Shown: positions 12,368-25,829 of the stretch, piece after piece
How positions within the stretch are numbered: position 1 is the stretch's first letter
Layout: each line of letters begins with the position of its first letter
DNA from: Salminus brasiliensis
Lineage: Eukaryota; Chordata; Actinopteri; Characiformes; Bryconidae
NCBI RefSeq assembly: GCF_030463535.1
Contig: NC_132891.1
Coordinates: 2,867,951 to 2,931,950 of the forward strand
DNA: 64,000 nt
Reading direction: 5' to 3'
The notes under the pieces: generated by a model
The model's input: the letters and a program-made list of their open reading frames with translations, nothing else
Told to the model about the DNA's origin: nothing
Database searches by the model: none
Translations under genes and position numbers: made by a program

Positions 12368-12638
12368 CCGGATGTCTGAGTCAGTGCCGCCCCCTGCAGT
12401 CAGGAGCAGCATGATGCCCCCCAGGATGGCCCGAGGAGCGGCCTGCCAGGTGGTGCCCCTAGCCAAGGTGACGCAGGTGTCCCGCGTGCAGAGGGCCAAA
12501 GCCCGCGTGGAGCGTCGCCACCTGGGCCGCAACCGCGTGCAGCGCCAGAACCGCGTCCGCGAGCAAGTCCCGCGCCACGCTGCTAACGCCCGAAAATCCT
12601 TCCTGCACCAACCGTGCCAGCGCAGCTTCTGCCACTGA
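8594..12638 (+). CDS. tp53inp2: tumor protein p53-inducible nuclear protein 2 (whole gene, 3 coding exons)
   Basis: Coding exons are 8594-8717, 11084-11636 and 12368-12638, giving 948 nt and 315 aa in frame. Seen in the protein: the family start MFQRLSNLLF; an LC3-interacting core WLLV (35-38) after an acidic stretch; the second conserved block MDESWFVTPPPCFTAEG (168-184); SPMEDLLIEHPSMSVYV (190-206); and a basic C-terminus ending HQPCQRSFCH. Known of the family: TP53INP2 (DOR) shuttles between nucleus and autophagosomes, binds LC3/GABARAP proteins and coactivates nuclear receptors. The protein is longer than the ~220-aa human form because of a Ser/Pro/basic insertion at about residues 48-165. 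TP53INP1 is excluded mainly by the SPMEDLLIEH region, the C-terminus and the ggt7/ncoa6 neighbourhood. The ATG is the first in its exon. Confidence 0.93.
9277..9300. repeat. 24-base C homopolymer
   Basis: An uninterrupted run of C (G on the minus strand) in tp53inp2 intron 2. Length is likely unreliable in the assembly. Confidence 0.95.
10209..10440 (-). mobile_element. truncated MITE (ACAAAAGTATTGGGACACC family)
   Basis: It starts with the family's second terminus, reading TGTCCAAATGTTTGTAGACA, then TCTAATAAATGCATTCAGCT and the internal AGGACTCTCTGGAGCAGAT. The other terminus is missing. Confidence 0.75.
11084..11636 (+). CDS. tp53inp2: tp53inp2 coding exon 2
   Basis: Residues 42-225 plus two bases. 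The acceptor is TTGCCCAG|GTAATGG and the donor AGCGTGAG|GTGAGC. The first two thirds are Ser/Pro-rich with a basic patch SPRKSRRTRVAKAKAA. The last third holds the conserved MDESWFVTPP and SPMEDLLIEHPSMSVYV blocks. Confidence 0.92.
11727..12295. repeat. ~21-22-bp minisatellite in tp53inp2 intron 3
   Basis: Around 26 units built on CCCCTCCCAGTACAACCAAA, with a CCTTCTCCC(A/G) subtype enriched toward the 3' half. It begins about 90 bases after the exon 2 donor. Because the units contain no stop codons, all frames stay open on both strands, giving Thr/Pro-rich or Gly/Trp-rich artefact proteins. The minus strand carries GGGAGGGGG blocks. Confidence 0.95.
12319..12363. repeat. (CT)n tract serving as polypyrimidine tract
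   Basis: About 22 CT units end four bases before the acceptor ATAG|CCGGATG of tp53inp2 exon 3, so the microsatellite itself is the splice-site pyrimidine tract. Confidence 0.95.
12368..12638 (+). CDS. tp53inp2: tp53inp2 coding exon 3
   Basis: Residues 226-315 and the TGA stop. It encodes an Arg-rich region (RVQRAKARVERRHLGRNRVQ) and the family C-terminus HQPCQRSFCH. The human TP53INP2 equivalent ends in a similar QPCQRQFNY. Confidence 0.92.
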
Positions 12639-14028
12639 CCTGCCCCAGGGGCACAACTTCACACTGAGGGCATTAATACACACACCATGTAGAGTAGGGG
12701 TGTCCAGCTCCAGCACAGTTTCCCTGCTCCGATTTCCCAGCTCTTAAACCCGGTCAGTGCTGGAACAGGGAGGCACTGTCATCTGTCATCCTGCGAAATA
12801 TATACAGAGATTAGTAAGTGACATCATCTTACGTCTGGTCAGTACACTGATACTGCATGTTCTGGATGGTGTAATGTGGAGTGTCCCAACACCCACAGCA
12901 TTCCCTGTGGCAGACTAGTGGTCAATTCCTAGGCCAAGCCTGGAGCCTGCCACTCTACACCAATAACAGTCCTTGGGGAATAGTCAATAGAGCACCTCCT
13001 ATTGGCAAGCACGCCACATTACACCAATAGGAGTCTTTAGGGAGGACTCCTAACTCTACATTCTCCTGTGTAACATGATTGACATGTAAGAGCTCTGGAT
13101 AAGAGCATCAGACAAATGCCATATAAAAGGGGGAGGGGGCGATTTAAGAATTTAATTTAATAAATTTCTATATAATATTTCTCATTATGCGATTGCATTA
13201 ACATATATGGTTCTTCAACTATAATAATAATAATAATAGCAATCATATTAAACAAGCTTATTTATCTGCCAATATCTCAACAATAACAATAATAAAAATA
13301 ATTATTGTTATTACAATTAGGTAATTTTAGTTTTAAGTTATTTTATCTACATAAATTATTATTGTTATTATTCTGTTGGCAGATAATTTTGCTTGTTTTA
13401 GGCATTATTTCTTAGAAATTATTTAAATGATGTGGTCTGCCATTAAGATAAGACCATTTTCTAGATAAAATGACTCATTTTACTTCAGATTTTCTCTCTT
13501 AAAACTCTTTATATTTAATAAAAATCTAAAAATAGATTAAACAAAAAAAAATCTAATGCAATCTAATAATGACAAATATTAGATCTAGACTTAAGATGAT
13601 TTCACAAGTCACAACCTGACCAGACAGGCTATGACCTTCCAATCCAGGCTCATCTGCCTCAGAATTTGGGTCAATTATCCAGAAACTTCATCCGGGACCA
13701 ATCGGTCAGTCAACTGATTGAAACACCTGGTCCTCTGCTACAACTCATCCAGCTCCAGCAGAGCTTATCATACCTAATAAACCAGCAGGGAAATCACCAA
13801 ACTGTGCTGGAACGCAGCCCTCCAGGACCACAGCTGGACACCCCTCACCTAGACACACCTCTAGTCGTCACCCATTGTCACCCATCGTGTCCCTCTTTCC
13901 TCCAGCAGAGCCCTCTTTGTTTCCCATTTTCATGTTTATTAGTGTCGCCACAGGTCGAGTTAGTTTAGCCTGATTTTCTCTGCAGCTCTACTGCGCTGAG
14001 CTAAAGCTGGGGTTTTAGCTAGAAGCTC
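12639..14028. other. tp53inp2 3' UTR and start of intergenic region
   Basis: The 3' UTR leads into AT-rich sequence with no coding signal. Two fragments of one dispersed repeat lie in opposite orientation: GGGGTGTCCAGCTCCAGCAC at about 12699, and its reverse-complement style end CAGCTGGACACCCCT near 13840. Confidence 0.5.
13159..13164 (+). terminator. tp53inp2: candidate poly(A) signal AATAAA for tp53inp2
   Basis: This is the first AATAAA I find downstream of the stop, about 520 bases on, in AT-rich sequence. No transcript evidence is available. Confidence 0.3.
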
Positions 14029-14036
14029 TCTCTCGC

Positions 14037-14098
<62 letters not shown>

Positions 14099-14099
14099 G
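14029..14099. repeat. (CT)n microsatellite with GCTC interruptions
   Basis: About 70 bases of CTCTCT with occasional CGCTCT units, intergenic. Confidence 0.93.
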
Positions 14100-14629
14100 C
14101 TGATTGATCGTTAGGATTCACATTAAACAGTAGCTCTATTTAGGTAGTGTCTCATATCTAAGGAAGGCCATTCAGTGCGGAGAACGGCTAGTATCAAAAA
14201 TATCAATAACAGGACGTCGATATGTAGCAAAAGGCCGTCCAGAAGATACGTAGAACATAAAAACAGGGTCAGTACAGGACTGGACACTGAAATGGTGGCT
14301 AGAACACGGGTCTGGGGTCAAACTCTCATGTCCTTTCATTGCTTTGATTGTTTGTGTTGGAAAAGACGTCTCCATTATTCTCTATTCTTTTGTTTTGTTG
14401 GGTTTTGGAGAGGATCAAAGGGAGGAGCATACCGTGGAAACGTGTTGCAATGCAGGCAGAACTTCCAGCATGGAGAAAAGGGTGCACTGAGGAGCGAAGC
14501 GTGAAATTCACTTGATTAGAAAGTGCTTTCGCTTTTTCAGCTCGCGCTTTTACAACACATAGAATGGCAAAGTAGGTAGAGAAAGGTGAGAGAGGGAGTA
14601 AAACAGACTAAAGAGGTCTCAGCGTGGTG

Positions 14630-16260
14630 GAGAGATACGCTCTTCAAAAGGGTTCTGCAAAGGTTCTTGTCAAACCATGACAGCTCAAGAACCCTGCAGA
14701 CGCTTAAATTCCGTGGTAGATGGGTTTATATAGCACAAAGGAAGGTGTCACTGCTGTTATTATGAGTGAAAGAACCCTTTTTCGGTACTATGTAGAACCT
14801 TTTAGGTCTCAGGTGTGTTGAAGAGATAATAAGCTCCAACAAGCTCCAACAAGCTTATCTCTCCAGGGGTTCCTATAGAACCATGACACCTCGAAGAACC
14901 ATTCATTCCATAGCTCTTCAGATTTAGGGACAACCTAGTGTAGATGATTCTATATAGCACCAGAAAGGGTTATTAGAACCTACGAGTCAAAGAACCCTTT
15001 TTTGGGACCTACCATATAGAACCTTTTAAGTCTTAGCCGTTTTGGTGGAGATATACTCTTCAAAAAAGGGGTTCTTAAAGGTTCTCCAAGTTTAAAGAAC
15101 CATTTGCATGCTTAAATAGTTCTTCAAATACAAGGCAAATCACTTGTAGACAGTTCTAGCTAGCACCCTTTTTGGTTATTGGAACCAAAAAGTCAAAGAA
15201 CCCTTTTTTGTTAAGTACCATATAGAACCTTTTAAGTCTTAGCCGTTTTGGTGGGGATATACTCTTCAAAAAGAGGTTCTTTAAAGGTTCTCTAAGCTTA
15301 AAGAACCATTTCGATGCTTAAATAGATCTTTAACTACAAGGCAAACCACTTATAGATGGTTCTGGATAGCACTAAAAATTGTTATTTCAAGTCAAACAGA
15401 CCCTTTTCAGTACTATATAGAACCTTTTGCGTCTTTGCCATTTTGGTGGAGACATACTCTTCAAAAAGGGGGTTCTCAAAGGTTCTCTAAGCTTAAAGAA
15501 CCATTTCTATGCTTAAATAGTTCTTCAAATACAAGGCAAACCACTTGTAGACAGTTCTAGCTAGCACCAAAAGGGGTTATTAAAATCAAAAAGTCAAAGA
15601 ACCCTTTTTTGTTAAGTACCATATAGAACCTTTTTTAAGTTTTAGCCATTTTGGTGGGGATATACTCTTCAAAAAGAGGTTCTTTAAAGGTTCTCTAAGC
15701 TTAAAGAACCATTTCTATGCCTAAATAGCTCTTTAAATACAAGGCAAACCACTTGTAGATGGTTCTAGATGGCACTAAAAAGGGTTATTTCAAGTCAAAC
15801 AGCTAATTTTCAGTACTACATAGAACCATCTATATTCTTCACTGTTTTAGTGGAGATATACTCTTAAAAAAGAGGTTCTTTAAAGGTTCTCTAAACTTAA
15901 AGAAGCGTTCTTAAAGAACCGATTAATGCTTAAATGGCTCTTGAAATACAAGGAAAACCTCTTGTAGATGGTTCTATATCACACCAAAAAGGATGAGTAC
16001 AAGAACCTTTTAGTTCTCATGCGTTTTGCTGGAGATATACTCTTTAAAAGGGTTTTTTAAGGGTACCTGTAGAACCATGACAGCTCAAAGGTCCATAACA
16101 ATGCTTAAATGGTTCTTCAGACACAAGGAACACCTTGTGTAGGTGGTTCTAGATAGCACCAATAGTGAAAAGGGTTTTACGTGTTTTTTTTTTTTTATCA
16201 GTTATCAGTCAGAGAACCTTTTTCAGGCCTATGCAGAACCTTTTTGTGTAGAGTGTAGAA
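14630..16260. repeat. ~200-bp satellite-like tandem array (AGAACC-rich)
   Basis: About eight diverged units of roughly 200 bp. Each has TATACTCTTCAAAAAGAGG, AAAGGTTCTCTAAGCTTAAA, AAGAACCATTTCTATGCTTA, ACAAGGCAAACCACTTGTAG and a segment ending AGAACCTTTTAAGTCTTAG. The anchor TACTCTTCAAA recurs near 15054, 15248, 15450 and 15664. No protein reading is apparent. Confidence 0.9.
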
Positions 16261-16985
16261 CAGGGGTTGAAGGGGAATCAGGGAGGATTTCATTCAGTAA
16301 GTATTGTAGCCCACTAAGCAGCCTGAGCAGGCCTATTAAACAGGCTTATGGTACCAGATTAAGGGGAAAATCCACCCAAAGTTTCAGCATCTTATAGCCG
16401 GTTGATTCTTTAGCGCTCAAGCTGGCTGTGGGTGGCGTTTCCTCTTAAGACTGATTGCAGTGTTGCTCTGCAGTGCATTTACCTCATTAAAATTCATGCG
16501 TATCCGCATTTGAAGGAATAGTCAGCCGTTGGCTTCACCTGTGTTGGGAGCTCGATTACTAGGGACGGTCATTTTGACACCGGGCGTTCCCCTACAGCAG
16601 CTGACCATTGAGCCATTCTGAGCAGGGAAACCAAAATACCAGTTTCTGTGATTATCGTCCGTACAGGACCACCACAGCAAGGTTAAGAAACGGCTGGACT
16701 GTTCCTGTAAGCTAATGCTATTACTATTATACCTCTAATGAATGATGAATGTACACACAGCACAATCAGAGGCATGTCAATGTGCCTTTATCAGTATACC
16801 TTTCAGACCCAGTCGGTCAGGCTGCAGTGGGCTACGGGGTGCGTTGGTATATAGAAAGTGCAGGACGGTATAGATGGTGACTCTTTATTTTGTTTTATGT
16901 TGTACACCAGCAGCCAATAATGAACAGCTCAGATGTGCAAATGTGATTTAGTGATGTTTATTCAATTATTATGCCAGAATAATTA
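16261..16985. other. intergenic, no gene seen
   Basis: Unique-looking AT-rich sequence between two tandem-repeat blocks. No conserved open frame or RNA gene was recognised. Confidence 0.5.
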
Positions 16986-16989
16986 TAAT

Positions 16990-17775
16990 TTTTAAAATTA
17001 TAACTTGGGCTGATTGACAGAAATGCATCTGGAATTGAACTGCACCACTATTATATGGATCATTTTGCTGAATTGCATGATCATTTCAAGAATTGAAATA
17101 TACTTACAATATATATAAAAAACAAAATACTACAATATTCACAAATAAAATAAATAATCTGTAAAAAAAAAAAAAAGTTGAAAAAAATTGAATTAATAGT
17201 CTAATAATTTCTAATAAGCTTAATTTCGTATTATTAAGCTAGTGTGTATTTCAGTGTTAGCATGGGTGTTCTCACTGTCTAGGCTGATCTATAGGGGAAA
17301 ATACCTCGGCACACACCCTCACACACCTCTGATCACTCTTTAAAACTTGGGCTGATTGATAGAAATGCATCTGGAATTGAACTGCACCACTGATATATGG
17401 ATCATTTTGCTAGACAAACATACTTAAAATACATAAAAAAATGGCTAAAAATAAAATATATAATATTGTAAAAAAATAAAAAATAAACCAAAATGAAAGA
17501 AAAATATTAATAATATAAGTAATACGTAAAAATAAATATAATAAGTTTAGTCTAAATTGAAGATGATTTCATCTTGCCATGCTAACTGCTCTACAGCAGA
17601 AATATTATATTCTTAATCTAGTGTGTATTTCAGTGTTAGCATGGGTGTTCTCACTGTCTAGGCTGATCTATAGGGGAAAATACCTCGGCACACACCCTCA
17701 CACACCTCTGATCACTTGGGCTGATCAATAGAAATGCATCTGGAGTTAAACTGCACCACTGATATATCCGTTTGC
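16990..17775. repeat. ~370-bp tandem duplication, 2+ copies
   Basis: ACTTGGGCTGATTGACAGAA with GAAATGCATCTGGAATTGAA recurs near 16997, 17345 and 17714. The block TCAGTGTTAGCATGGGTGTT with CTCGGCACACACCCTCACAC recurs near 17251 and 17631. A remnant of the second block lies at 18569-18635. Confidence 0.85.
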
Positions 17776-18694
17776 TTATTTCAAGAATCTAGATACACTA
17801 ATGTAAAACCAAAAATTGCTAAAAATAAAATTTATCATCTTGAAAAATTAAATCTTGTAAGAACCAAAATTAAAAAAAAAGTAAAGTTTTGTCCAGATTA
17901 AAGATAATTTCATGCTAACTGCTTTACAGGAGGAATAATGTATTGTTGATACATAAAAACACCACAAATTTGTATATTAGTGATTTAACAAGCTAATATT
18001 GATAAATACAATTTTATTTGGCATTTCTATGTATAAATATATAAAACAATAATTCAATAAATGAACAATTGTCCAATAAATTCAGTATACAGTCTCAACT
18101 TGCGCTTTAGGCCTGCCATAGATTATATAGTGAGCTAAGATTTGGGTTTGAGCATTCCTGTTTTGCTGTTAATTACAAAAAGCAACATCTGAGCTATTCT
18201 GTTGGGCTACTGGTGTACTTTGGATGTATAATTTTAAAAGTTAAATCCACCGAAAGGCCTCAGACCCTGCCATTTCTGTCCCTGCCCTGCGTTCAGGCCT
18301 TTTCCACCTTCAGACAGGCTAGCTTGTTCAACACCCAAGGCTTAGCCCTGCTACAGATGCTCAAACACTGTGATCCCTTTCACTAACAGCTTGTTTTCAA
18401 GCCTGGAGATTCCTTAAGGAGATAAGGAAAGGTCATCCAGGTCTCACCTGAACCTACACTCGTACGTTTTCACACTGAAAGGATCCACGCTTAATGACAC
18501 CGGAGCGAGATCGCCCCGTTAGCAACCTTAGCGCAGTGTGAGGCCTAGCTGACCCCTAACCTAGGGTGTACTGGCATGGGCTGATCCATAGGGCAGAATA
18601 CCTCGTCACACACCCTCACACACCTCTGATCACATGCACAATCCGTTGTTTCACAGTGTTACCATCCTGCCATTTCCAAACGTTATCCTCCACG

Positions 18695-18696
<2 letters not shown>
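17776..18696. other. intergenic, no gene seen
   Basis: AT-rich sequence with one diverged remnant (18569-18635) of the duplication upstream. No coding or RNA gene signal was seen. Confidence 0.5.

Positions 18697-18741
<45 letters not shown>
18697..18741. repeat. (GT)n microsatellite
   Basis: About 22 GT units, intergenic. The following 18742-19500 has no recognisable gene; a short GGCGGCGGAGGCGGCGG patch at about 18937 stands alone. Confidence 0.95.
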
Positions 18742-18743
<2 letters not shown>

Positions 18744-19542
18744 AGCTTACAGTATGTGTAGTGTCAACGCTAATAGATTTACTATGGTGCTGAAGGTATA
18801 TGAACATATACTACTATTTGTAAATCGTTGAGACTTGGATGTAAGTTTTTGCACTGTCTTACATTTTATGGTGAATCGAGGTTTTTTAGCTGTGTGCAAT
18901 TTTACTTGTTCGCGTTTGGTCAGCAAAGCAGCACGAGGCGGCGGAGGCGGCGGCAGCGAATGTGAGGAAGACGCTAACGTGCATGAGCTAGGAAAAGACT
19001 TACAAAGATGATTCTTTTAAATTATTTGCATCGATGTATATAATGCACAGCTCCTTACAGTACAGTGTTTGAATGACGTGTGTGTTTTTGAGTTATTTTA
19101 GTGCTACATTGAATGATGTCAACACTTTCCACCTTTCCACCTGTGCGATGTTACAGAGCGTTAGTATGGCGTGTTTTTTGTTTATGGCGTCGTCCTCACA
19201 ATGTCCTCAGTCCTGTCACACGTCCCGTTCGGCCTAATCCACCTCTGTTTCTTTAGGTTTTGTTATACATGCGTGAAATAGGCTGTTAATAAGTTGTACC
19301 ACACCTTCCTGTTGACACCTTCTGAGATGTCAATGTAATGTAATACTTAACAAATCTTAACACAAAACTAATATATATACATATATATAATCCCAATTTT
19401 TCTTTATATGTATTTTTATTTTTCCTTTTTTTCATTATTTGAAAAGAACTGTGTATACGTCACCCTTATTCTAATTGATGAATGTTGGAGGTGGATCTCT
19501 CGGGACATTTGCTATATATATATATATATATATATTTATATA

Positions 19543-21137
<1,595 letters not shown>

Positions 21138-21477
21138 TATATATAGCATATGTGTGTGTGTGTGTCAAAGGGATCTTTACATTGTTCCCTAGAAAGACAC
21201 CAGTTTGTCTATTTTACATGGTGCTTCTCACCTCCGACAGGCCATAGGTGTGCCTGGGGGAAAACATCCTGTGCATCCTGTCCCATGGTGTTCTTAAACC
21301 TTAATAACGGAGTTAAAGGAACAGTTGACCTGATAATATGCTAATATGGCGGACATTAAATGGAGGCTAATATCCAGTTATTACAGTATCATCTTAATAA
21401 TGGTAACTAGGCCCAAACAGACAGATCTGTACCGAACTGTATTGCCGGCTACTGCTGCGTATTTTGGAGTTTGGAAA

Positions 21478-21592
21478 CCCCATCCCATTCAGTCCTATCC
21501 CATTCAGTCCCATCCCATTCAGTCCTATCCCATTCAGTCCTATCCCATTCAGTCCCATCCCATTCAGTCCTATCCCATTCAGTCCCATGAGA
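21478..21592. repeat. 15-bp minisatellite (CCCATTCAGTCCTAT)
   Basis: Seven to eight units alternating between CCCATTCAGTCCTAT and CCCATTCAGTCCCAT. It is intergenic and sits about 340 bp beyond the right end of the Tc1 element. Confidence 0.93.
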
Positions 21593-22914
21593 GACTGCAG
21601 CACAGTTAATATATAATAATTAACATTTATACGTATATATTATATATGTCATTATAATAACAATAATAATGTGCTATTAATGACTAATTATTGTATAAAG
21701 CTATAGTATGCTCAAGACACTGTTGGTTAGCACAGATGCTAATGAGCATATGCAGCTCACAGCGTAATCATTTTTCAGTTGTATTAGCTCTAAATCATAT
21801 TTAATTTGTTTATGTGTGTGAAAAGTCACACCTGTGGAATGGATAGTAGTATTTTTTAATAGTTTAGTTAGTTAAGCTAACGCTAGCTTACCTGCTTACC
21901 TTTGCCTAGCCTCGGCAGCGTAGGCCGCAGTGCTACGCCATGCAGTGACTGCGCTGCAGCTTCTCCGTAGGTTGTGAGCTTTAATGCCAGCTTTCCCAAA
22001 AAGGTGTTAATCCTCTCCAAATGAGCAGCTCTAGCTTAAAAAGAGCAGATTGGCCTTCATTTATTGTTAGCGAAAGCAAGATTAGCTGTTAGCTCAGCTG
22101 TGGCCTGTTTGACTCTCTACCGAGATCCATCCCTGTTCGTTTTCCTATTTCTGTGCCCCCTGGCCACCATGTCCTCTGCTGGTGTTGTTGTTGTTGGTTT
22201 ATTTGGGGATTTTATATATATATTATTTTCTGTGTGTGTGCGTATGTGTGTATGTGTGTGTGTGTGTAAGACTAATGAAATGTGTGGGTATAGAGAGGAG
22301 AGTTTGGGGTGTAATTGAGTGTGTAGCTGGTGTGATGTGCGAACCTAGAGAGGGAGGGTAATTTAAAACATATAACGACACAAACTGATAAAAGAAACCT
22401 ACAAAAAAAAGTAGATGTGCTTGTATTTTTATCTCATATTATTAGAACAGTCGTTCAACTTATTATATTGTTGAAAATAAAGGGGGTGGACTATCAAACG
22501 AGGCGGCGGCGGCGTATCGCTCGTCCCCCTCGTTTGGTTTTTGCGCCCTGAAACTATGGCAGCTTTTGAAACGTAGGGGTTTACCTTTTAAGGGGGAATC
22601 CTTTCCAACCAGTACACCCCCTTTCAAAAAAATACAAAAAAATACAAATAGAGTATATTAAAAAATTGAATGGTGTATCTGATATCTATGGTGATTGTGC
22701 CTTTCACTATTCTGCATGGTTTTTGTGATTTGCTGACGTTTTCGATCCCCTCTGTGTGGGCAGTGGTCCAGAGGCAGTAGTAGAGACCTATGCAAAAATA
22801 CCAGGATGGGGTTCCAGCAACCATTCAGAAATGCAGGTACCAGACAAAAAAAGAATAAAAGAAAAAACTCTCAGGATGAAACCTGGATCTCGTCTCTTTT
22901 TTTTTCTACCTCTC

Positions 22915-22952
<38 letters not shown>

Positions 22953-23249
22953 CAGGTACGAAAATTACCTTAAGGCCTACCTTAACACTCATTTAGTTTC
23001 TTTACCTGATTAAATACATTATATATATATATATATATATGAATGTTTTCTTTGTGCCAAAACAAGAAAAGAATAAAAATAAATAAAAATATAGTAAATT
23101 AAATATTCTATAAATGATAAAAAAGTACATAATTTAATTAAAATAATAATAATTAGGGCCCCTGCCTGTCATTTAGGCCCTTAGAATCATCCTACCTTCC
23201 CCCTCACTGTGGCACACCTGCTTTCATGGAGGTGCAGGTCAAAGGAGGC
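21593..23249. other. intergenic, microsatellites only
   Basis: AT-rich sequence with GT tracts near 22240-22267 and 22919-22948 and an AT tract at 23022-23040. A small GC-rich patch near 22500 (GGCGGCGGCGGCG) stands alone. No gene was recognised. Confidence 0.5.
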
Positions 23250-23575
23250 CATGGTGGCTCAGAGTGGCTCAGTGGTCTAATGCGCTGCCATTATGGCCCA
23301 TATAGCCATACCGCTTTGCCAGAATCAGCAGCCAGAGTCCAGAGAGACCACACTCGGCCATGCTCTCTCCAGGCTGGTAGATGGCGCCCTCTCCCCTTAT
23401 CACTCTTAAGTGATTATGGCTGGCACAGACTCCTGCCGATTTCCTCTCAGCGTGCCAGCTGCCTGGCAGTGCCGCATCAGCGGTGGCGTCTGGCTTCACA
23501 TGCCTCGTTAAGTGCTTGCCCTCCTAGTGCAGGGAGCATTGCTGGTGCTGGGAGGAGCTAAGAACTGGCCACAGC
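23250..23575 (+). mobile_element. tRNA-derived SINE
   Basis: The head reads CAGAGTGGCTCAGTGGTCTA and contains a perfect Pol III A box (TGGCTCAGTGG, 23265-23275) followed by AATGCGCTGCC. The body includes GTAGATGGCGCCCTCTCCCC and AGCATTGCTGGTGCTGGGAG. A reverse copy lies at 26715-26945 and a third fragment at 61705-61850. The tRNA fold is not intact, so this is not a functional tRNA gene. Confidence 0.8.
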
Positions 23576-23850
23576 ACCATCAGTGTCAAAATCGTAAAAA
23601 TTTATTAACTCAACATTTTAAATTAGGAGGAAATTATGACATACTGTGTCAAAATAACAAGTTATTAAATGTCATGGGGTGTCTCACAGGTCCAGGGGCC
23701 TGGGGTTGCGGGTCCAGTCCTCACTCCGGTCAGTATCTGTAAGGATATCTTTATGTCCATGCAGGTTTCCTCTGGGTACTGGGTTTCCTTCCACCTCCAA
23801 AAAAGACACCTGGTGTTGAACTGGCCCTGTGTTTTAATGGGTATGAGCCA

Positions 23851-23852
<2 letters not shown>

Positions 23853-23893
<41 letters not shown>
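23853..23893. repeat. (GT)n microsatellite
   Basis: About 20 GT units, intergenic. Confidence 0.95.
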
Positions 23894-23894
<1 letters not shown>

Positions 23895-23989
23895 TATCCT
23901 GCCATGGACTGGTACCCTACGTAGTGACGATTGACGATTTCATATGCCATTATTTTATGTCATAATCTTTATTATGACAAAATATTTCA

Positions 23990-24335
23990 ACATACAGTAA
24001 ATGGACAAAAGTATTGGGACACCTGCTTATTCATAATTCCTGAAATCAAGGGTATCAAAACAGTTGACCCTACTTTTGTTGGAGTAACTGTCTCTACTAT
24101 CCAGGGAAGAAGAATTTCTGCTAGATTTTGAAGGAGCATTGCTGTGAGGATTTGATTGCACTCAGCAACAAGTGAGTTAGTAAGGTCATGATGTTGGATG
24201 ATGATCTCCACCCCACTTCATCATCTCCAACTCATCCCAAAAGTACTGGATGGAGCTCCACCACCATCCACCATTCCAGAGAACACAGTTCATCCACTGC
24301 TCCACAGCTCCACAGCAATGCTATCACGCTAATGC
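23990..24335 (+). mobile_element. MITE of the ACAAAAGTATTGGGACACC family, 3'-truncated
   Basis: The left terminus TAAATGGACAAAAGTATTGG is followed by the usual body (GGAGTAACTGTCTCTACTAT, GAGGATTTGATTGCACTCAG, TACTGGATGGAGCTCCACCA). The copy stops after the CCACAGCTCC segment and lacks the second terminus. Confidence 0.85.
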
Positions 24336-24737
24336 CGGAACTACTGTAGGATAAAGGTGGTGTTTATGTCTGTGGTGAATGGTCATTCCCTGAATAGCAA
24401 CCAACAGGAAATACGAGTAGCTTCAGACCTGCTTTACTCACCTGTGTAATACAACCTGTTCTACAGCTTTTCTTAATAGCTTCAGGTGTGTTTAGCACAA
24501 TAAAGATGTGTCTCAAATCCACCCCTAGTTCACTACTGCCTAGGGAACGAGAGTAAGTCATCACATGAAACTCATAAAGGCCACAAAACTCTCAATAACA
24601 CCGAAACCTTCAACCCTTCTGGATACACGTGATGTTGCATGTAAACAAACAATGAGCAACCTCAATAGCCTAGCAGGAAGCTAACTGCTAACTCTGTGGC
24701 TAGCTAGCAAGAGGCTGACAAAACATAAAAGACACAT

Positions 24738-25231
24738 TTATATGGACAAAAGTATTGGGACACCTGCGTATTCATTGTATCTTCTGAAATCAAGGATATT
24801 AAAAGAGCCAATCCTGCTTCTGTTGGAGTAACTGTCTCTACTGTCCAAAGAAGAAGACTTTCCACTAGATTTTGGAGGAGCATTGCTGTGAGGATTTGAT
24901 TGCATTCAGCGACAAGATCGTTCGTTAGTGAGGTCAGGATGATGGATCATCCCCAACTCCCCCCAAATCATCCCAAAGGTACTGGATGGAGCTCCACTGC
25001 CATCCATCATATCCTCCACTGCTCCACAGCTCCTCAATGCTGGGGGGCTTTATATACACCCCTCTACTAGCCCACGCCTGGCATTATTAGGCAGCATGGT
25101 GCCGATAGGGTCATGATGTTGATCTGCTCCATGAGTCCTATTCTATTGGCAGTACTTCTTCTCTACAGGTTCTAGATAGCTGAATGCATTTCTTAGAAGG
25201 AGTGTCCGCAAACATTTGGACAGGTAGTGTA
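24738..25231 (+). mobile_element. MITE of the ACAAAAGTATTGGGACACC family, full length
   Basis: Both ends are present: TATGGACAAAAGTATTGGGA on the left and GTCCGCAAACATTTGGACAG on the right, forming imperfect terminal inverted repeats. There is no coding capacity. It lies 30 bp from the next MITE. Confidence 0.88.
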
Positions 25232-25260
25232 TCAAGGAACACATTCATGTTTTGGTGCAT

Positions 25261-25689
25261 TACACTGATCAGCCATAACATTAAAACCACAGACCTAATA
25301 TTGGGCCTCCTCTTGCCAACAAAACAGCTCTGACCCGTTGGGCCGTGGACTCTACGAGACCTCTGAAGGTGTCCTACAGCATCCAGAACCAAGGGCTGTG
25401 TAAGTGGAGACCTCTATGAGCATCAATGAGCCCTGGGCACCCATGACCCTGTTGCTATATTAGCTAGGTACTGCCCACTGCATATCCCGGCAGGACCACC
25501 CCACAAGACCTGCCGCCTGATGTTCTGGAGATGTTCTTCTGACCCACATGTCGCAGTTTGGTTCTTGTCAAAGTGTCTCAGATTCTTTCATCACCTTTAA
25601 CAACTGACAGTCACTTCCTGCCTAACAGGCTGATCAATAATATTCCGTTCAGATCTCAGTGGTTCTAATGTTATGGCTGGTCGGAGTAC
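25261..25689 (+). mobile_element. MITE of the CAGCCATAACATTAAAACCA family, full length
   Basis: The left end TACACTGATCAGCCATAACA and the right end TTATGGCTGGTCGGAGTA are inverted repeats flanked by TA, consistent with a Tc1/mariner-type non-autonomous element. The body contains CAAAACAGCTCTGACCCGTT. The superfamily assignment is inferred from the TA flanks only. Confidence 0.8.
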
Positions 25690-25829
25690 CAATGTCATCA
25701 TTGTTGTATTTGGCAGCATTGGCTTCACATTTCTGAGGAACTGTCTGAGTATTTGCATCAGAGCACTTTGGGAAGAAGGCTGAACAACACAGGCAACCTA
25801 GGCTCACTACATAGGGGACGAGGGCTGCA

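Noticed and set aside
18925-18980. GC-rich GGCGGCGGAGGCGGCGG patch as a possible exon or promoter
   Set aside because: Isolated, short, without splice signals or a linked open frame; the same holds for the similar patch near 22500.
23250-23330. Possible tRNA gene (A box TGGCTCAGTGG)
   Set aside because: The rest does not fold as a tRNA and related copies occur at 26.7 and 61.7 kb with a shared non-tRNA body, so it is a SINE head.
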